The position numbers were made by a program, and so were the translations under genes. The notes below the pieces were generated by a model, which did not search any database, was not told where the DNA came from, and worked only from the letters and a program-made list of their open reading frames with translations. A stretch of DNA of 64,000 nt from Liquidambar formosana (lineage: Eukaryota; Streptophyta; Magnoliopsida; Saxifragales; Altingiaceae): NCBI GenBank assembly GCA_039720395.1, contig CM077831.1, positions 3,700,003-3,764,002 on the forward strand, in the 5' to 3' direction. Each line of letters begins with the position of its first letter. The first letter of the stretch is position 1. Below are positions 20,989 through 35,154 of this stretch, piece after piece.

Positions 20989-23900
20989 AAAGCCAATCGA
21001 CCATGTATCGCATACCTATCTTCTCAAGATGTTGGTCTTAGACATAACCAATTATGTTTTAAAGCTTTAGTCAGTAGGTCTACAAAAACTTATGTAGACA
21101 ATATCTTCTGTAATGTATCTATTACCTCTTCCAATGATTCCTCTAATCACTTGGAATTGTCACTCTATGAGTTTGGACTTTTGATGAGACCGTGATTCCT
21201 ATACTTGAGCTATAGACCCATTGTTGTCACAAAACAAGGTGTGGGCAACTCAATGGAAGGAACAACTCTAAGTTCTAAATGAACTTATAGATCCAAACAG
21301 TCTCCTAGACAATGCGACAATTAATTCACCCTTAATAATGGAATCCACTGTATCTTTCATACAGTTCTTCCATTAAGTATTTCACCAACTAAAGTGAATA
21401 TAAAATATACCCCATATGGATTATATCCAAATCCATATACCCATCTACTATGAGTTTACAATTTCCATATACAATCCAATATTCCAAATTTGAATTGATT
21501 GATAACTATTTGCAACAATTACAACATAATAGATATCAGGTTCAATACATAGTGTAAAATAAGGCTTCTTAACACTTTAAGAATCTTACTTGTGTTATCC
21601 TAGGGCACATGCCCTTGAATAATGAATTCTTATCTGAAGTAAATCAGACCTCCCTTAGAATTCTCCATGTTGAACTCCTTCAACATTTCAACTATGTTTG
21701 ATGATTTGGAGATACTTAGCAATCTATATGATCTATCTCTATAGATCTTATTGGATGCTTCTGCCAAATCTTTCATGAATTAGTTTTTCTCCAAAAAACC
21801 AAAACGATTAGGATGTCATTCATATATCATTCATAATGATTAGGATGTAATCTATACTTAGGATAAAGAAAAACGATCGCACTCCCACTAACCTTTTATA
21901 CACTCATGGTACATCTATACAATGAGAGAAATCAAACAATTTGATTACTTCAACTTTATAGATGTTCTAATTATGAGAACCTTGTAGTCTATTAATAGAC
22001 TTCTATAACTTACACACTTTTATGGTTTTTCACCATTTGATATAACATCTTTATATCCTTTTTGACATATCTCATATTCAAAATGTGTGTTTATAGATAA
22101 CAAGATCCAAATGGATTTCAGCATAACTATTATCAAACAAGTTTCTTTATAGACAACTTTTTGCCTATGTTGAAAACATTCTTAAATAGCCAAGCCTTTT
22201 AGGTCTCTACCTATCCATATTGGATTTAATGACTCTTAGTCATTTCTCAAGTTGATGTCAAACATCGCCTAATCATAATCAATAGGATTATCTTGGTGAT
22301 CTTTATCACCAAAGAACAATTCTTTCACATTCTAATGGAGATACAATATCTCTCTTATGTTAAAGAAATATCCAATTTGATCTATGAAAAGAATGTGGTG
22401 TAATTAAAGGTTTTGCCTCAATAGGGGCAAGGGTTGGATCTTTGTTGGTTTGTGGCTTTACAAACAATTCTGTAAATTCTATCTACTTTTGCATCTTTCT
22501 TGAATGAACTCTTTCGCAAGAAAATCCAGCAATCATCCTAATGGACAACTTTTGTTCATTAGAGTAATAGAAATACTATCCCAACCACTTTTAGGATATA
22601 CCACAATTCAACACTTACTTGACCTTATTTCCAGATTGTCTACATTATGTTTCCAGACAAACGTAGCACAAGCCCAAGCCTTAACTTATTTAAGTTGGGT
22701 TTCTTCCCATATCATATCTGATATAATTGGGATAAAACTGGAGTGAACCCTAAATTATCAATATGTAGCAATTTTAAGGTATATCCTAGATGGATACATT
22801 AGTAAAACTCATCATGGATCAAACCATATCTTAATAGGGTTCAATTTGTTCTCTTAGATTCACCATTGAGCTATGGTATTCTAAGATGAGTCTACTATAA
22901 TTGAATGCATGCTCTACATGACTGTATACATCACAATGTATAGTCAAATTATAAATGTAACTCATTCACTTCACCAAGTAAAAGATGGGTTTGGTCATCT
23001 CATAACCAAGTCATAATCGTTACATTTAAATGAGAGTCTCTACATCTCTTGTATTCTCGGAATACGTTGCATTCGCTCTAATTAGTCATTTAAATTCGGT
23101 AATCAAATTTCTAGAATGTCTTAAATGACTTAGTTAAGAAATAAGTTCCCAAAATTAATCTAGCAACTCTTGCTCTATTAAAATTTTTAAAGGTAACTTA
23201 TTATCTACTTAACTTTCTGCTTCGATTTAGATTATACTAGAATCCAAAAACCAAGAAGCAGAACTAACCAACAATTTAGTTTAGAGCATGAACCAAAACT
23301 TCAAAAGTTTGGTTCTTCTAGGAAGACTGATACTTTATCAAGTTCCCTTTACAATACCTTATATTTACTACAAAATAATTATATTTCTTTGTCTTTGACT
23401 TTTCAAGACTTGTTTTCCTCTATGCTTCCATTTTAAATCACATCTAGCTTCTCAAGCTATTCTATGTGATTAATCATTTTTCAAAAGAATGATTATTAAT
23501 AAACAACTTTTATTACATCCTAGTCCAGAAGAAGTCCTTTACAAGTACTATACTTTATAGTATTATTTCACTCATAATACAACCTTTGTATGTGATGTAG
23601 GACATTAAAGGCACTTGCATTGACTAATTTTCCTTCTGAAGCTCATTAGTCATCAATACTGTCATATAGCATGGCAACAAGATGCCAATTGCGCATAGTG
23701 TCTTTTTCTTCTTAGGATGTTTTATGGAGGGCCTTTAATAAAAGGTCTAATAGCATATAAACAATCTTTTGAAATTGAGAACAATTCTCAATTTCCTAAG
23801 TCAATCAAAGAAATCGGGTTTAGTCAAACTATCAATATCCTATATTAGGAAATAGGGGTTTTGAGGTGAGTAATTAGGTAATCTACATAAACAAAGAATT
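20989..23900 (-). pseudogene. C3 degenerate gag-pol
   Basis: Minus-strand remnants of Copia gag and pol can be followed by similarity but no long frame survives. Near 21225 the RNase H motif CDNNG is readable, followed by an in-frame TAG shared with C4. At 21803-21860 the RT active-site region is corrupted by a local duplication of an ACATCCTAATC-containing stretch, also shared with C4. A heavily mutated gag start corresponds to about 23880-23650. Protein function is excluded. Confidence 0.85.
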
Positions 23901-26900
23901 AGATTTCATTTTTATCCATAATGATTGGGTCTTTAATCAAATGGTACCTCCCACTATTTTATCAAATTCCATACACCCTCTAATGGAATTCGGGAATCTC
24001 ATTCCTAATGGGGATTGGGGTCCCACCGTGACCTAGAAGCCTCACATGTTAGTTTCTTGACTTCTAACCCACAATAAGAAGACAACTCTTTGTCTATTGC
24101 TTCATAAGCAAGTTCCAATCGTTTTGCCTCTAGGGAACATACACCTCACATGTTAGTTTCTTGGAATACTTCCCTAGTTAAGTTAAACCCATCATTCACA
24201 CAGGTATGTTTCGCCAAATATATACCTCACATGTTAGTTTCTTGGTATATACCAGTTTAGGCACCCCATGATATCTCATATGTGATAGTTTCAAGTAATG
24301 TCTTTAACATGGGTAGCTCCTACATGTCTGCAGCCAGGTACCCACATTAAGGGACGTTAGATGATCCTATAATGATGGAAGGCAATGAAGAATTCATTCC
24401 CTAATGACTTCTCCATTTTCAACTTAATATTAAATAAGAGGGGTTTTAAAGGGTCTCATCAAATTAACATGCATCCTATGTATCAAAATTTAAACATATA
24501 AATTATGCTATTTATAATCATACATCTCATGCTATTATAAATCATACATCGCATGCTATTATATATCAACATATATAAAGTACCATATTTTGATATTAGT
24601 CCCTAAGTGAATAGGTAACATATACCAAACTATGGTATTGGAGCTAATACAATTATCTCATAAATTTAAGCTCCCACTATGATGATTATGGACTTTGAGA
24701 GGATTCAATCCAAGCCAATAGATTGAATCCAAGGTCTAAGGTGGGTGTAGGTGATCGTAAAATAAACCATTCGTAACATGCATGCTTTCTTGAAACACTT
24801 CTCTAAGCTTTCAAGTCCTTCAATCTGCTCCATTGGCTTGATGGTCTCCACCATTGGCTTGTTGGGCTCTATCATGCTCCTTTGGGTCCACCATGCTCCT
24901 TAGTGCGCTCTCGATTACATAACATTTACATAATTTAAAGAAGGGGATACATAAGGGGAATGTGGGGTACATAAGAGAATGATAGAGAGAGAGGGAGAGG
25001 GAAGGTGGCATGCAAGCCCCAAATAAATCACATCACCTTAATAAAATTACAACTCTTGTAAATAATAACATCCCATTCATAAGACGGCCAATCACAATTG
25101 GTTTAAAGGGTATAGTCTATAATCATCATCCAAGCACATACATACAATCTCATTGCATAATGTAAAGAAAAACTATAAGCATTAAAACATATGGGCATTA
25201 TGGTAATTCTCTTGAATGATTTACATTAATCTCATTAATGCATCCTAATCTTATTAGGTTTTAACAAAAATATCCAGAATTAAATAAAGTCTTAACATTT
25301 AAGACATTACAGTTTCAATTAATCAAATTAATTTAAAACATGTAAAGTTTCCTAAAATAACTCTAATATCCAATATTAGGGTTTACTTAATTAAACAAAA
25401 CAATTTCATTTAATTAAGAATTTCCAGATTTTAATTTAATCCCTAATTGTGTTTTAAACCATTTAAAACATTATAAAATTAATCAATATTAATTAAATAA
25501 TTAATATAGGAATTAAATAAAATCATTAAAATGATTAATTAGTGTATTAGGGTTTCCTAAAACCCTAAACCCTAAATGCAAGCCCTAATCATTAAATGCC
25601 TTATGATTGGTCATTTAATGTCCAATCATTAAAACCCTAGGTTCATATCGTATTTAATAAAAGGGATTAGGGTTTAATTAATGCCAAATAGGGTATTAAT
25701 TACCCTTAATTAATTACACTAATTAGGGTTTCCAAAACCCTAACCCTAGACATCATTAATGGTATTAATTATGCCCTAACAATCAATAACCATGATTGGT
25801 CATTTAATGACCAATCATTAACTCTTAATTAAGGTAATTAATATTCCAATTAGGGTTTTAATTAATGCCATAATGAAATTAGGGTTTCATCATTAACTCA
25901 AAATTAGGGTTTCATCCTTAACTCTATGCAGCCGTCACTACCAGGGGGCTGCCTGAGCTTGGCAAGGCTGCCATGGCCACCAACGACTGTGGGAGGCCAT
26001 GGCCAGTCATGGGAGAACATCCTAGGGGTGTGGGACAAGCCTCTGGACACGTGAGAAGTGGTGGAAGTGGCTGCCATCATCAAGAACAATCAGGGTTTCC
26101 AAAACCCATTGCTGGAGCCATTGTTGCAGACCTTGAAGGTCACAATAGCTTCTAAATCCTTATCAATTTGACTCCTCCATTGAAACCAGCTTTTGTATCA
26201 TGTCCCTACATGAAATACTAAGCTCATAGAAGAGGTTTGGATGATCAAATCATCACCAATTGTTCTAAACAATTAAAACAACAGTAGGCTGCCCAGAATT
26301 TGACAGCATACTGTCCATGGTCAGAAATTGATTTAAAACCCAGCAAGATGAATGAATTAGGCTACCAAACGAATTTTCCCAGTATCCTACATGTCTTAGG
26401 AAACTAATGCAATTGGTTTCATGCAATTTGGAGTTCCCTAACTCAAGTTCTAATCAAAACTCCATTGATGACTTTTCTGCAGAGAAAATCTGCTATGCTG
26501 TTCATGAAAAATTTTCAAACTTTTTGAATCTTTTTCCATCAAAACCTTTTTGAAACTTAAAGAAAATCATATACACATGATATATAATGATCCTACAATG
26601 ATCTTCCATCATAAATACAGCAGCTTTAATTAGAATTAATTGCAAGAACCTTAGGGTTCTAAAACCCAGATTCAGCCTCCATGGTGTTCTTCTCCTTCTT
26701 CCTTCTGTTCTAGCATCTTAATCCAATTATGATGCATCTAAATGCTTGGGAACCTTTCCCTACCATGTCTAGAACATAACCCAAGTGGTGGCAACCATTG
26801 CCATGCCTTTGATCTCCATCAATAACTCAAAGTTGTGGCTATTGCATCATTCCCGAGCAAAACTGTCTTTCCAGACAGCCTGTAGTAAAAAATTCATAAC

Positions 26901-27311
26901 TTTCACTACAGAACTCGGATTGACGCACCGTTTGTTGGGTTGGAAAGCTTATTCAAAGACCTTTCTAACCATATATGGCTCGAAAACTTTGGAGAAGAAC
27001 TCTGAATTCGGCATGCAAAACAAGATGACGGTTTTTCATGGCAACCATGAAAACTGTTCATAACAGTTTTATAAAACCCTAGTTTCCTTATTCTTCTTCT
27101 CCAAACTCAAACCCTATGCAACCTATTGCATCCATGGCTACACTTAACCATCAATTAGAAGAGGAGTAGAAGAGAATTGACCTAGGGTTCCAAACCCTAG
27201 GTTCAGCCATGGAGGAAAACCAATTATGCAGAAAAATTTTCCAGATTTTTGAATCATTCAACTACACCATAATTACCAGCCCATATGTATTTTGTATTAT
27301 GCATAATCATG
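23901..27311 (-). other. C3 leader
   Basis: Long leader as in C4. It includes the three-hairpin array at 24034-24251, the MPPSLSLSL-type small frame at 25011-24820, a telo-box/palindrome cluster at about 25545-25930, and AT-rich sequence to the PBS. A T-rich tract ending TTTATGTAG near 23891-23905 preserves the acceptor-like site even though gag is destroyed. I see no credible gene. Confidence 0.8.
24034..24251 (-). promoter_or_regulatory. Three-hairpin array in leader, C3 copy
   Basis: All three loops are intact as AAGAAACTAACATGTGA on the minus strand. In the third hairpin the arm reads TAGAAGTC opposite GGCTTCTA, so a C-G pair of C4 becomes U-G. The span is 218 bp. Confidence 0.88.
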
Positions 27312-27323
27312 GCTCTGATACCA
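27312..27323 (-). other. Primer-binding site (tRNA initiator Met), C3
   Basis: TGGTATCAGAGC on the minus strand, one base from the 5' LTR that begins at 27325. Confidence 0.95.
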
Positions 27324-27324
27324 C

Positions 27325-28980
27325 TGTTGGGAATCGAACAAGAGGGAAAAATAGAAGTGCAGAATATAAAAAATTTTTCCTACGATTCCCAATCCCATGA
27401 ATCTAACTATGCATAACACAAAATCAAACCCTAACTACGAAGAGGGTTAGAACACTTATAGGATTTTTGTCTTCTCCGTTTTGCTCCAAGCTTCTACTCC
27501 GGACAGCGGTGAATGAGCAGCCCAAGTGTGCTGCCTCCAACGGTATCCACACCTAGCTAGAGCTTCAAGCCTTTTCTTTCTTCTTCCTTGTTGTTGCTAG
27601 AGGTGGAGAAGAGAGAGAGAGAGAAGAGCCTCCAAAGGGCTGGACGGCTAGGGTTTTTTGTGCAAGCCTATTATGCCATGTCACACATAAGTGTGACTTA
27701 TATAGGCAGCCCACTAAAGGGGGCTGGCCAGGGGAAGAAACCCTAATAGGGTTATGTGTAATTACACTTAATTGCACATTAACCCCTATTATTTGTATCA
27801 AATACAAATAGGCCTATAAAGAACTATTCTTTATTCACTAAAACCCTTTCTCTCATAGACTTTAAAGCCCTTCTTGCATGATCAGTGTGTGACCCATTGG
27901 ATTCACATCATTAAGTAGTAGGAATAGCACGAGGTGTGCACAATGGAACTCTTTCCATTTAGGGTCTAATTGGAACTCCTTCCAATTCCCTAATTGATTA
28001 TAACTCACTTATATCAATTAGGGCTTCTACTAACCATGAGTAACACCTAGCATATGGCTCATGGTGTGGTCCTTAATGAGGTGAATAGTCATTTACAAAG
28101 AACCCTTCTGTTATAGTTTATAGGTTACAATTGCATCCTTCCTTCAACACAATGTCTCCAATTGAACTAATAGGACATGGAAGTCTGTCAAGTCCCTAGT
28201 TCAATTACTTTATACTCATTCATAGATATCAACTCATTGATGAACTCATGAAACTCTTTTCATATTCATCCTACTATGGCCATGGATTTAATGAGTTATA
28301 TTATGAATGCTATATGAGACATTCTCTCTCTTTTTCCTGAGAGTGATGGATCCCTTGTTGATCACTCACATGCCTTCATACACATAGCAGTAGGGCCAAT
28401 GAACACCTTTGCAAACCCCTGAATAGGATTTGCACTTAGTGTTATCAAACTTCCAAAGCTACATGCATAAGACAACTATGGTGTCTCAGGTCTAAGGATT
28501 ACTTGTACCACTATAACAATGAGAAACCGATTGACAGGCAGGATAAAACTCCATTCAGTTTATCTCATATCTTTGGTCACATTCACTGTACCTATTCTCG
28601 TAATAGGCACCCACTTATTGGTTGTAGTGTCTCCACACAAATAGCTTGAGACTAGCTATCCTCCTATAGAGTCAACCTAACAAGTGCTAGTCCTATGGTT
28701 CATTATTGTCCATCATAGTGAACCTTCAACTAGGAATGCTTTAGGAGTTTAGTACAGAGATATATCTACAGTCTCAAAATTACAACTCTTTGTAATTCCA
28801 TATTCTCAACTCTAACTCCATGGACATATTATGTAAATATAAATGATGCATATAAACATAATAGAATAAGCCCTTTTATTAAATCAATAATAAATGTGAC
28901 ATACATAAATGAAATCAAATGATTGTTCCTAATCCCTAAACAATCATCTCTATGATTGGCTCTAGGGCATAATCCTAACA
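27325..28980 (-). repeat. C3 5' LTR
   Basis: A 1656-bp LTR whose minus-strand TATA box is TTATATA at 27698-27704. It pairs with 19315-20972. It ends CATAATCCTAACA just before the CCCAT duplication. Confidence 0.95.
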
Positions 28981-28985
28981 CCCAT

Positions 28986-29684
28986 GGATTTAATGAGTTA
29001 TATTCAATGAATGCTGTATGAGACATTCACTCTCTTTTTCTTGAGAGTGATGGATTCCTTGTTGATCACTCACATGCCTTCACACACATAGCAGTAGGGC
29101 CAATGAACACCCTTACAGACCCCTAAATAGGATCTGCACTTAGTGTTATCAAACTTCTAAAGCTACATGTATAAGACAACCATGGTGTCTCAGGTCTAAG
29201 GATTACTTGTACCACTATAACAATGAGAAACTGATTGACAGGCAGGTTAAAACTCCATTCAGTTTATCTCATATCTTTGGTCACATTCAGTGTACCTATT
29301 CTTATAATAGGCACTCACTTGTTGGTTGTAGTGTCTCCACACAAATAGCTTGAGACTAGCTATCCTCCTATAGAGTCAACCTAACAAGTGCTAGTCCTAT
29401 GGTTCATTACTGTCCATCATAGTGAACCTTCAACTAGGAATGATTTAGGAGTTTAGTACAGAGATATATTTACAGTCTCAAAATTACAACCCTTTGTAAT
29501 TTCATATTCTCAACTCTAACTCCATGGACATATTATGTAAATATAAATGATGCATATAAACATAATAGAACAAGCCCTTTTATTAAATCAATAATAAATG
29601 TGACATATATAAATGAAATCAATTGATTGTTCCTAATCCCTAAACAATCATCTCCATGATTGGCTCTAGGGCATAATCCTAACA
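28986..29684 (-). repeat. C2 5' LTR, second segment
   Basis: This completes the LTR begun at 18314 (about 1.70 kb in all). TTCAT and Gypsy LTR sequence follow immediately, exactly as after 10356. Confidence 0.92.
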
Positions 29685-30932
29685 TTCATATGGTTGATTT
29701 TTAGGGTTATTTGCATGTTATTGCATATAAGACTGAATTAGGGTTTAGTTAGCTTATGATTCATGTTGTTCGCATGACTTGCGGTTGATTTTAAACTCTA
29801 TTTCAATTCTGTCCAGATCTGTTATTTGTCCTTAATATGATGTTTTGAGCATGTGTTAGCTTATGTTTAAGCATGATAATTGCTTGATTGGAACCTAGCT
29901 TGGTTGGTTGGTATTCTTGGTATGTTTTGCATGCAAATTGCAGGTGCTTTGATAGGTACAACAGGTGCAACTCCCCCACCAATGTGGGATGGTTATTTTG
30001 GCTATTGCAAGATGAAATCTTGCAAATAAGATAATTACCCTATGCAATAGGGTGGTTATTTTGACAGGTTGCTTTTGCTTAAAGGTAAGTAGGGTATGAG
30101 GGTGCCCCAATTTATCCTTCTTTCCTTTCCTTAAAACTTTCCCTTTCTCCCTCCTAGGGTTATTTCTTAATAGGGGAACATGGCAATCCTTATAGTTTCC
30201 TTTCATTAAAAAATACTTTTTAAATCAAAGTTTCCATCTTTATCAAATTCCATATTTACTAAACATCTTTTGGGAATCATTTATTTTTGGAAACTTACCA
30301 TGTTTTTCTTGAAAGGAAACTTAGGGTTTACCATAGGCCTCCATTAGGTTATAACCCTATTCCCTTTCGAACTACGTGGACTTTGATCCTTGTATTTCCA
30401 TACATGGTACAGAGGCGCTCTTCATGAGGTTCAAGTCCGCCCTAGGATACTAAGTATCCTAAGTTTTCTCCCCCCTCTTTCTTTTTTCTGTTTTTCTTTG
30501 ATTTAATTGATTATATGGATGAATGAATAGATGAAATGCATGCTGTCTTTTTTATGATAATTGTTGATTTGTGTGTGATTAAGACTTTAATTTAGCCCAA
30601 TTAAATTAAGAGACCATTTAGGGCGATATGGGTGCCTATAGGCGTTGCCTAGAACCTTCCCATATCGTAACTTAGCCTCCGAATCCCCGATTTCTTTGGT
30701 TTCCAAAAGATCTTTTGCTTTACCATTTTTAAACATGGAGTCAATCTTTTGTTTTCCTAAAACAAAACTGTTTTTTAGGGTTTTCCTTATTTCCTTTAAA
30801 AAATAAGGTGGCGACTCCTTTTCCTTTTTCAAACATCAAGGCTTTCTTTTAAACCCATTTGTGGGCCCGTTTTCCGGGGTCCACAGATTGGCGACTTTTA
30901 AAGACTTGTGGGCCACTTTTTTAGGGTTCACA
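29685..30932 (+). repeat. Second copy of the right part of the Gypsy LTR
   Basis: From TTCAT onward this is ~99% identical by eye to 10357-11604, including the conserved ACTACGTGG block and the doubled terminus (30859-30932). The left part of the Gypsy LTR (6606-8661) is absent here, so this arose by duplication, not by a new insertion. Confidence 0.92.
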
Positions 30933-30937
30933 TTGTC

Positions 30938-31207
30938 CATCATAGTGAACCTTCAACTAGGAATGATTTAGGAGTTTAGTACAGAGATATATTTACAGTT
31001 TCAAAATTACAACCCTTTGTAATTTCATATTCTCAACTCTAACTCCATGGACATATTATGTAAATATAAATGATGCATATAAACATAATAGAATAAGCCC
31101 TTTTATTAAATCAATAATAAATGTGACATGCATAAACGAAATCAATTGATTGTTCCTAATCCCTAAACAATCATCTCTATGATTGGCTCTAGGGCATAAT
31201 CCTAACA
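30938..31207 (-). repeat. Second copy of the inner C1 3' LTR segment
   Basis: Preceded by the TTGTC copy (30933-30937), this is almost identical to 11610-11879 and ends CCTAACA. It gives region B its 3' LTR end. Confidence 0.92.
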
Positions 31208-33253
31208 ATCTCCTAGTTGCACTATAGCCAATCCACCATGTATCTCATACTCATATCCTATCGGTGGTGATCCAATACATTTGGGTCATAGCCTTAGTGA
31301 AGGGGTCTTCTTTATTCTCTGTTGTATTAAACTTCTATATGTATATGTCATCTCTTCCAATGATCTCTCTAATCACTTGGAATCGCCGCTTAAAGTTTGG
31401 ACTTTTGATGAGACTATGGTTCCTTGGTTCGAGCACTAGCCCCATTGTTGTCACAAAAACAATAGTATGGGCTTCTCAATGTCAGGAACCACTTTTAGTT
31501 CTACAATGAACTTACTCATCCAAACATGCAGCAATGTACTCAACCTCTATGTTGATCTCCTATCATCATCGTCAAATTGAAAATCTGAATCCGTTTTACC
31601 AACCATTTCTAAGTTTCTTTCTCCATAGATAAAGCATGGGTCCTTAGTTCTTCTCAAGTACTTAAGGATAGCTTTGACTTCTTCCCAGTATACCTTATCT
31701 GGGTCTACCCGATATTTGCTTGTAACATTACAGCAAAACTAATATCTGGTAATGTACATAGCATAACATATGCTTTCAGACAACTTGATTTCATGTCTAA
31801 CAGGAATTAAACCTCTTTTGAAATCATGCATTTTGAACCCATTCAAAATCTCGTCTACGTACATCGATTTGGAGAGACTTAGCATCCTTTAAGATCTATC
31901 TCTATAGACCTCTATTCCCAGAATATAAGATGCTTCTTCCAAATCTTTTATGGAGAAACTCCGTGAAAAACCAATTTTTCACTTTTGACAATGTCACTAC
32001 ATTATTCCTAATAAGTAGATTGTCATCCACTTATAGGACCATAAATGTGATCGCACTCCCACTAACCCTTTGTACAATCATGGTACAATTATAGGTTCTG
32101 TCTCAACAGGGACAAGGGTTGCATCAATGTTGGTTTGTGTCTCATTAGACAACTCTTTGAGTTCTATTTTCCTGTTATTGCCTCCTTCTTGAATAAACTC
32201 TTTTTCAAGAAAGATTGCAAACTTACTAACAAACACTTTTGTTCATTAGGATGATAGATATGATATCCTAAACTCCTTTTAGGATAATACACAAACCTAC
32301 ATTTAGGTTATCTTGATTTCCAATTTGGTTACATCATGTGTCTCTACATATGCATTACAACCCCATACCTTAACATTCTTAAGGCTTAGTGCTTCCCTTT
32401 CCATATCTCATATGGGTTCTAAGGGATAGCCTTGGTTTGAACTCTGTTTTACAGGTGCGTGGCAATTTCTAGGGTATATCCTAACAAAGATAATATTAGG
32501 TCGTTGTAACTTATCATGGACCTAACCATATCCAATAAGGTTCTATTCCTCCTTTCTGACACACCATTAAATTATGGTGTTCCAAGAGGTGTCCATTGTT
32601 ATTGAATGCCCATTTGAACAAGTTGATCTGAAATTGACCAGTTAAATATTTGCCTCCTTGATCCAATCGAAGAGCTTTAATACTTTTACCGGTTTGTTTC
32701 TCTACTTATCTGAATTCTTTGAACATTTCAAATATTTCAGACTTGTACTTCATTAAGTATACACACCCAAACCTAGAATGAATCATTGGTAAAGGTTGTA
32801 AAGTAAGAGAAACTTCTACATACATCATTATGTATATCTTGTTCTCTTAGGTTTATTAGCATTCAATTTAGAACTATCATGCTCCATTGCAATTCATATT
32901 TGCAATAAAGTTTAGAAAATAAAGGCCATCCACATAAACTCCAGAAGTAATGAACTCTTCATTTAATAGAAAACATTTATTAAATCAAACTAAAACCTTG
33001 TTTAGATAAAACTGAAATAAAATTAATGTTTCTAATAACTTCTGGAATGTAAAGATAGCCAACTATTATTTCTAAACTACTCCATTAGGTAGAGTCAAAC
33101 AACAAGCTCCACAGCTAATGCAGCAACGTTTGCTCCATTCCCCACTTGTAGGGTTGATTTGCCTTTACTCTGCCTTCTACTTCCCACTAGATTCTGCATG
33201 GAATTCAAAATTCACATCAGAATTAAGTACCCAAGTGGAAGCAGAACTAACAT
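31208..33253 (-). pseudogene. Region B: deleted and frameshifted Copia pol, with PPT
   Basis: The weakened polypurine tract GTGCAACTAGGAGATT (minus strand) is at 31223-31208. Beyond it lie minus-strand remnants of RNase H, RT and integrase C-terminus as in region A. Similarity to region A is ~99% up to about 31375 and then ~93%. The RT deletion differs in its exact ends: here VRHEIKLS is followed by a SESICYAMY remnant before the strand resumes. No functional RT can be made. Confidence 0.85.
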
Positions 33254-34126
33254 TTAGTTTAGAGCATGATCCATACCTTCTAAAGGTTGGTTCTTTAGAG
33301 TATCCAGATACTCCCGACAGTTACGTTTCCAGTGCCTATCCTTGCCATAGTGAAAACAGGTTCCTTTGGTCTTGTCAGTATTACCTTTCTTGACGCTTCC
33401 CTTTGGCTTTAAGTTCTTCTTCTTCTTCCCTTGGGTACTCTTACCCTTGCCTTTGCCCTTGCCCTTAGGCTTGGGCTTGTCCTTGAAAGTAGAAGTTCCA
33501 TCAAATGCAAGCAAAGAACCTTTTCCCTTCTTTATTGTCTCCTCAGTCATCTTGAGCAGATTGTGCAGCTCAGGGAGAGTGGGCTCAAGTTTGTTCATAT
33601 GAAAATTCATTATGAACGGCCCAAATGAATCAGGAAGGGACTGCAGTATAATGTCTGAACATATATCAGCTTCAACGATCACATCAAGCTTTTCAAGTTG
33701 CTCGATATGGTTGATCATTTTCAAGGTGTGATCAGTCACAGATGAACCCTCATTCATCCTTGCCTTGAATAGATCCTTGACAATATTGTACTTCGCAGTC
33801 CTACTTTGCTCCCCGTACAACTCTTGTAAGTGGAGAAAGATGTCGCGAGCACTTTTCATGGACTCATGTTGCTTCTGAAGCTCAGGACTCATGGATGCCA
33901 TCATATAGCATCTTGCCTTCAAATCGTCGTCCATGCGCTTCTGATAAGTGTCTTTCTCTTGCTGAGTTGCAGTCTCAGCCAGTGCCTCAGGAAGTGTGCC
34001 ATCAAGTGTGTAGGTAACCTTTTCGGAAGTTAAAACTATTTTTAAGTTCCTCAGCCAATCAAGATAGTTTGGTCCAGTCAAACGGTTGATGTCCAATATT
34101 TTGGATAGCGGGTTGAGCTAAGCCAT
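33254..34126 (-). pseudogene. Region B: Copia gag, stop at codon 3
   Basis: The family start ATG is at 34126, but codon 3 is TAG (34120-34118) where copy A has His. From Met at 34096 a 280-residue frame runs uninterrupted (MDINRLTGPNYLDWLRNL...) to the natural stop, so this is the longest gag frame in the window. It holds the gag core, a Lys/Gly-rich stretch and the zinc knuckle region. There the second Cys is Tyr (33349-33347) and the Gly before His is Arg, so the knuckle is broken. An N-terminally shortened product from the internal Met is possible but unproven. Confidence 0.92.
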
Positions 34127-35154
34127 TTCTATGAACTACATATAAAATTAGAGAATTAGATTTCATTTTTAATCCATAATGATCAGGTCTTTAATCATAT
34201 GGTACCTCCCACTATTTTATCAAATTCCATACACCCTCTAATGGAATTTGGGAATCTTATTCCTAATGGGGATTGGGGTCCCACTGTGACCTCGAAGCCT
34301 CATATGTTAGTTTCTTGACTTCTAACCCACAATAAAAAGACAACTCTTTGTCTATTGCTTCATAAGAAAATTCCAATCGTTTTGCCTCTAGGGTACATAC
34401 TCCTCACATATTAGTTTCTTGGAATACTTCCCTAGTTAAGTTAAGCCCATCATTCATACAGGTATGTTTCACCAAATATATACCTCACATGTTAGTTTCT
34501 TGGTATATACCAGCTTAGGCACCCCATGATATCTTTATATGTGATAGTTTCAAGTATTGTCTTTAATATGGGTAGCTCCTACATGTCTGTAGCCAGGTAC
34601 CCACATTAAGGGACATTAGATGATCCTATAATGATGGAAGGCAGTGAAGAATCCATTCCCTAATGTATTCTCCATTTCCAACTTAATATTAAAAGAGAGG
34701 GGTTTTAAAGGTCTCATCAAATTAAACTAATTTAACATACATCTCATGCATATAAATAAAAATATATAACAACATTATATATGTAATCCACTTATCGATA
34801 TTAGTCCCTATAAGGTGATATATAACGATCTTTGGATTTGGAGCTATCACTATTAATCTCATTAAAAGCTCCCACTATGATGATTATGGACTTTAAGAAG
34901 ATTCAATCCAAGCCAATGGATTGAATCCAAGGTCTAAGGTGGGTGTAGATGATCGTAAAACATTCATTAGAAATATTGCATGCTCTCTTGAAAGTCTTCT
35001 CTAAGCTTCCAAGTCCTTCAATCTCCTCTATTTGCTTGATGGTCTCCACCATTGGCTTGTAGGGCTCTACCGTGCTCCTTTGGGTCCACCATGCTCCTTA
35101 GTGTGCTCTCGTTACATAACATTTACATAATTTAAAGAAAGGGATACATAAGGG
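34127..35154 (-). other. Region B leader, gag-proximal part
   Basis: Minus-strand leader with the three-hairpin array at 34292-34509 and the small-frame segment near 35000-35150. It stops at AAGGG (35150-35154), the target-site duplication of C4, and continues at 44867. Confidence 0.85.
34292..34509 (-). promoter_or_regulatory. Three-hairpin array in leader, copy B
   Basis: Span 218 bp. Loop 1 is standard; loops 2 and 3 each have one independent change (AAGAAACTAATATGTGA and AAGAAACTAACATATGA), and the third stem has a mismatch. This looks like ordinary decay. Confidence 0.82.

Larger units (their letters stand above)
19315..28980 (-). mobile_element. Copia C3, full-length non-autonomous element
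   Basis: A 9666-bp minus-strand element flanked by CCCAT on both sides (19310-19314, 28981-28985). LTRs of 1658 and 1656 bp differ at roughly a dozen sites plus one 2-bp indel by eye, suggesting fairly recent insertion. The PBS and PPT are intact. The 6.35-kb internal region has no ORF above ~90 codons. It shares specific defects with C4, so it copied from an already broken template. Confidence 0.95.

Noticed and set aside
25904..26155. Overlapping ORFs in GC-richer DNA, also at 37983-38234
   Set aside because: Part of the C3 and C4 leaders in mirror orientation; not conserved in regions A and B.
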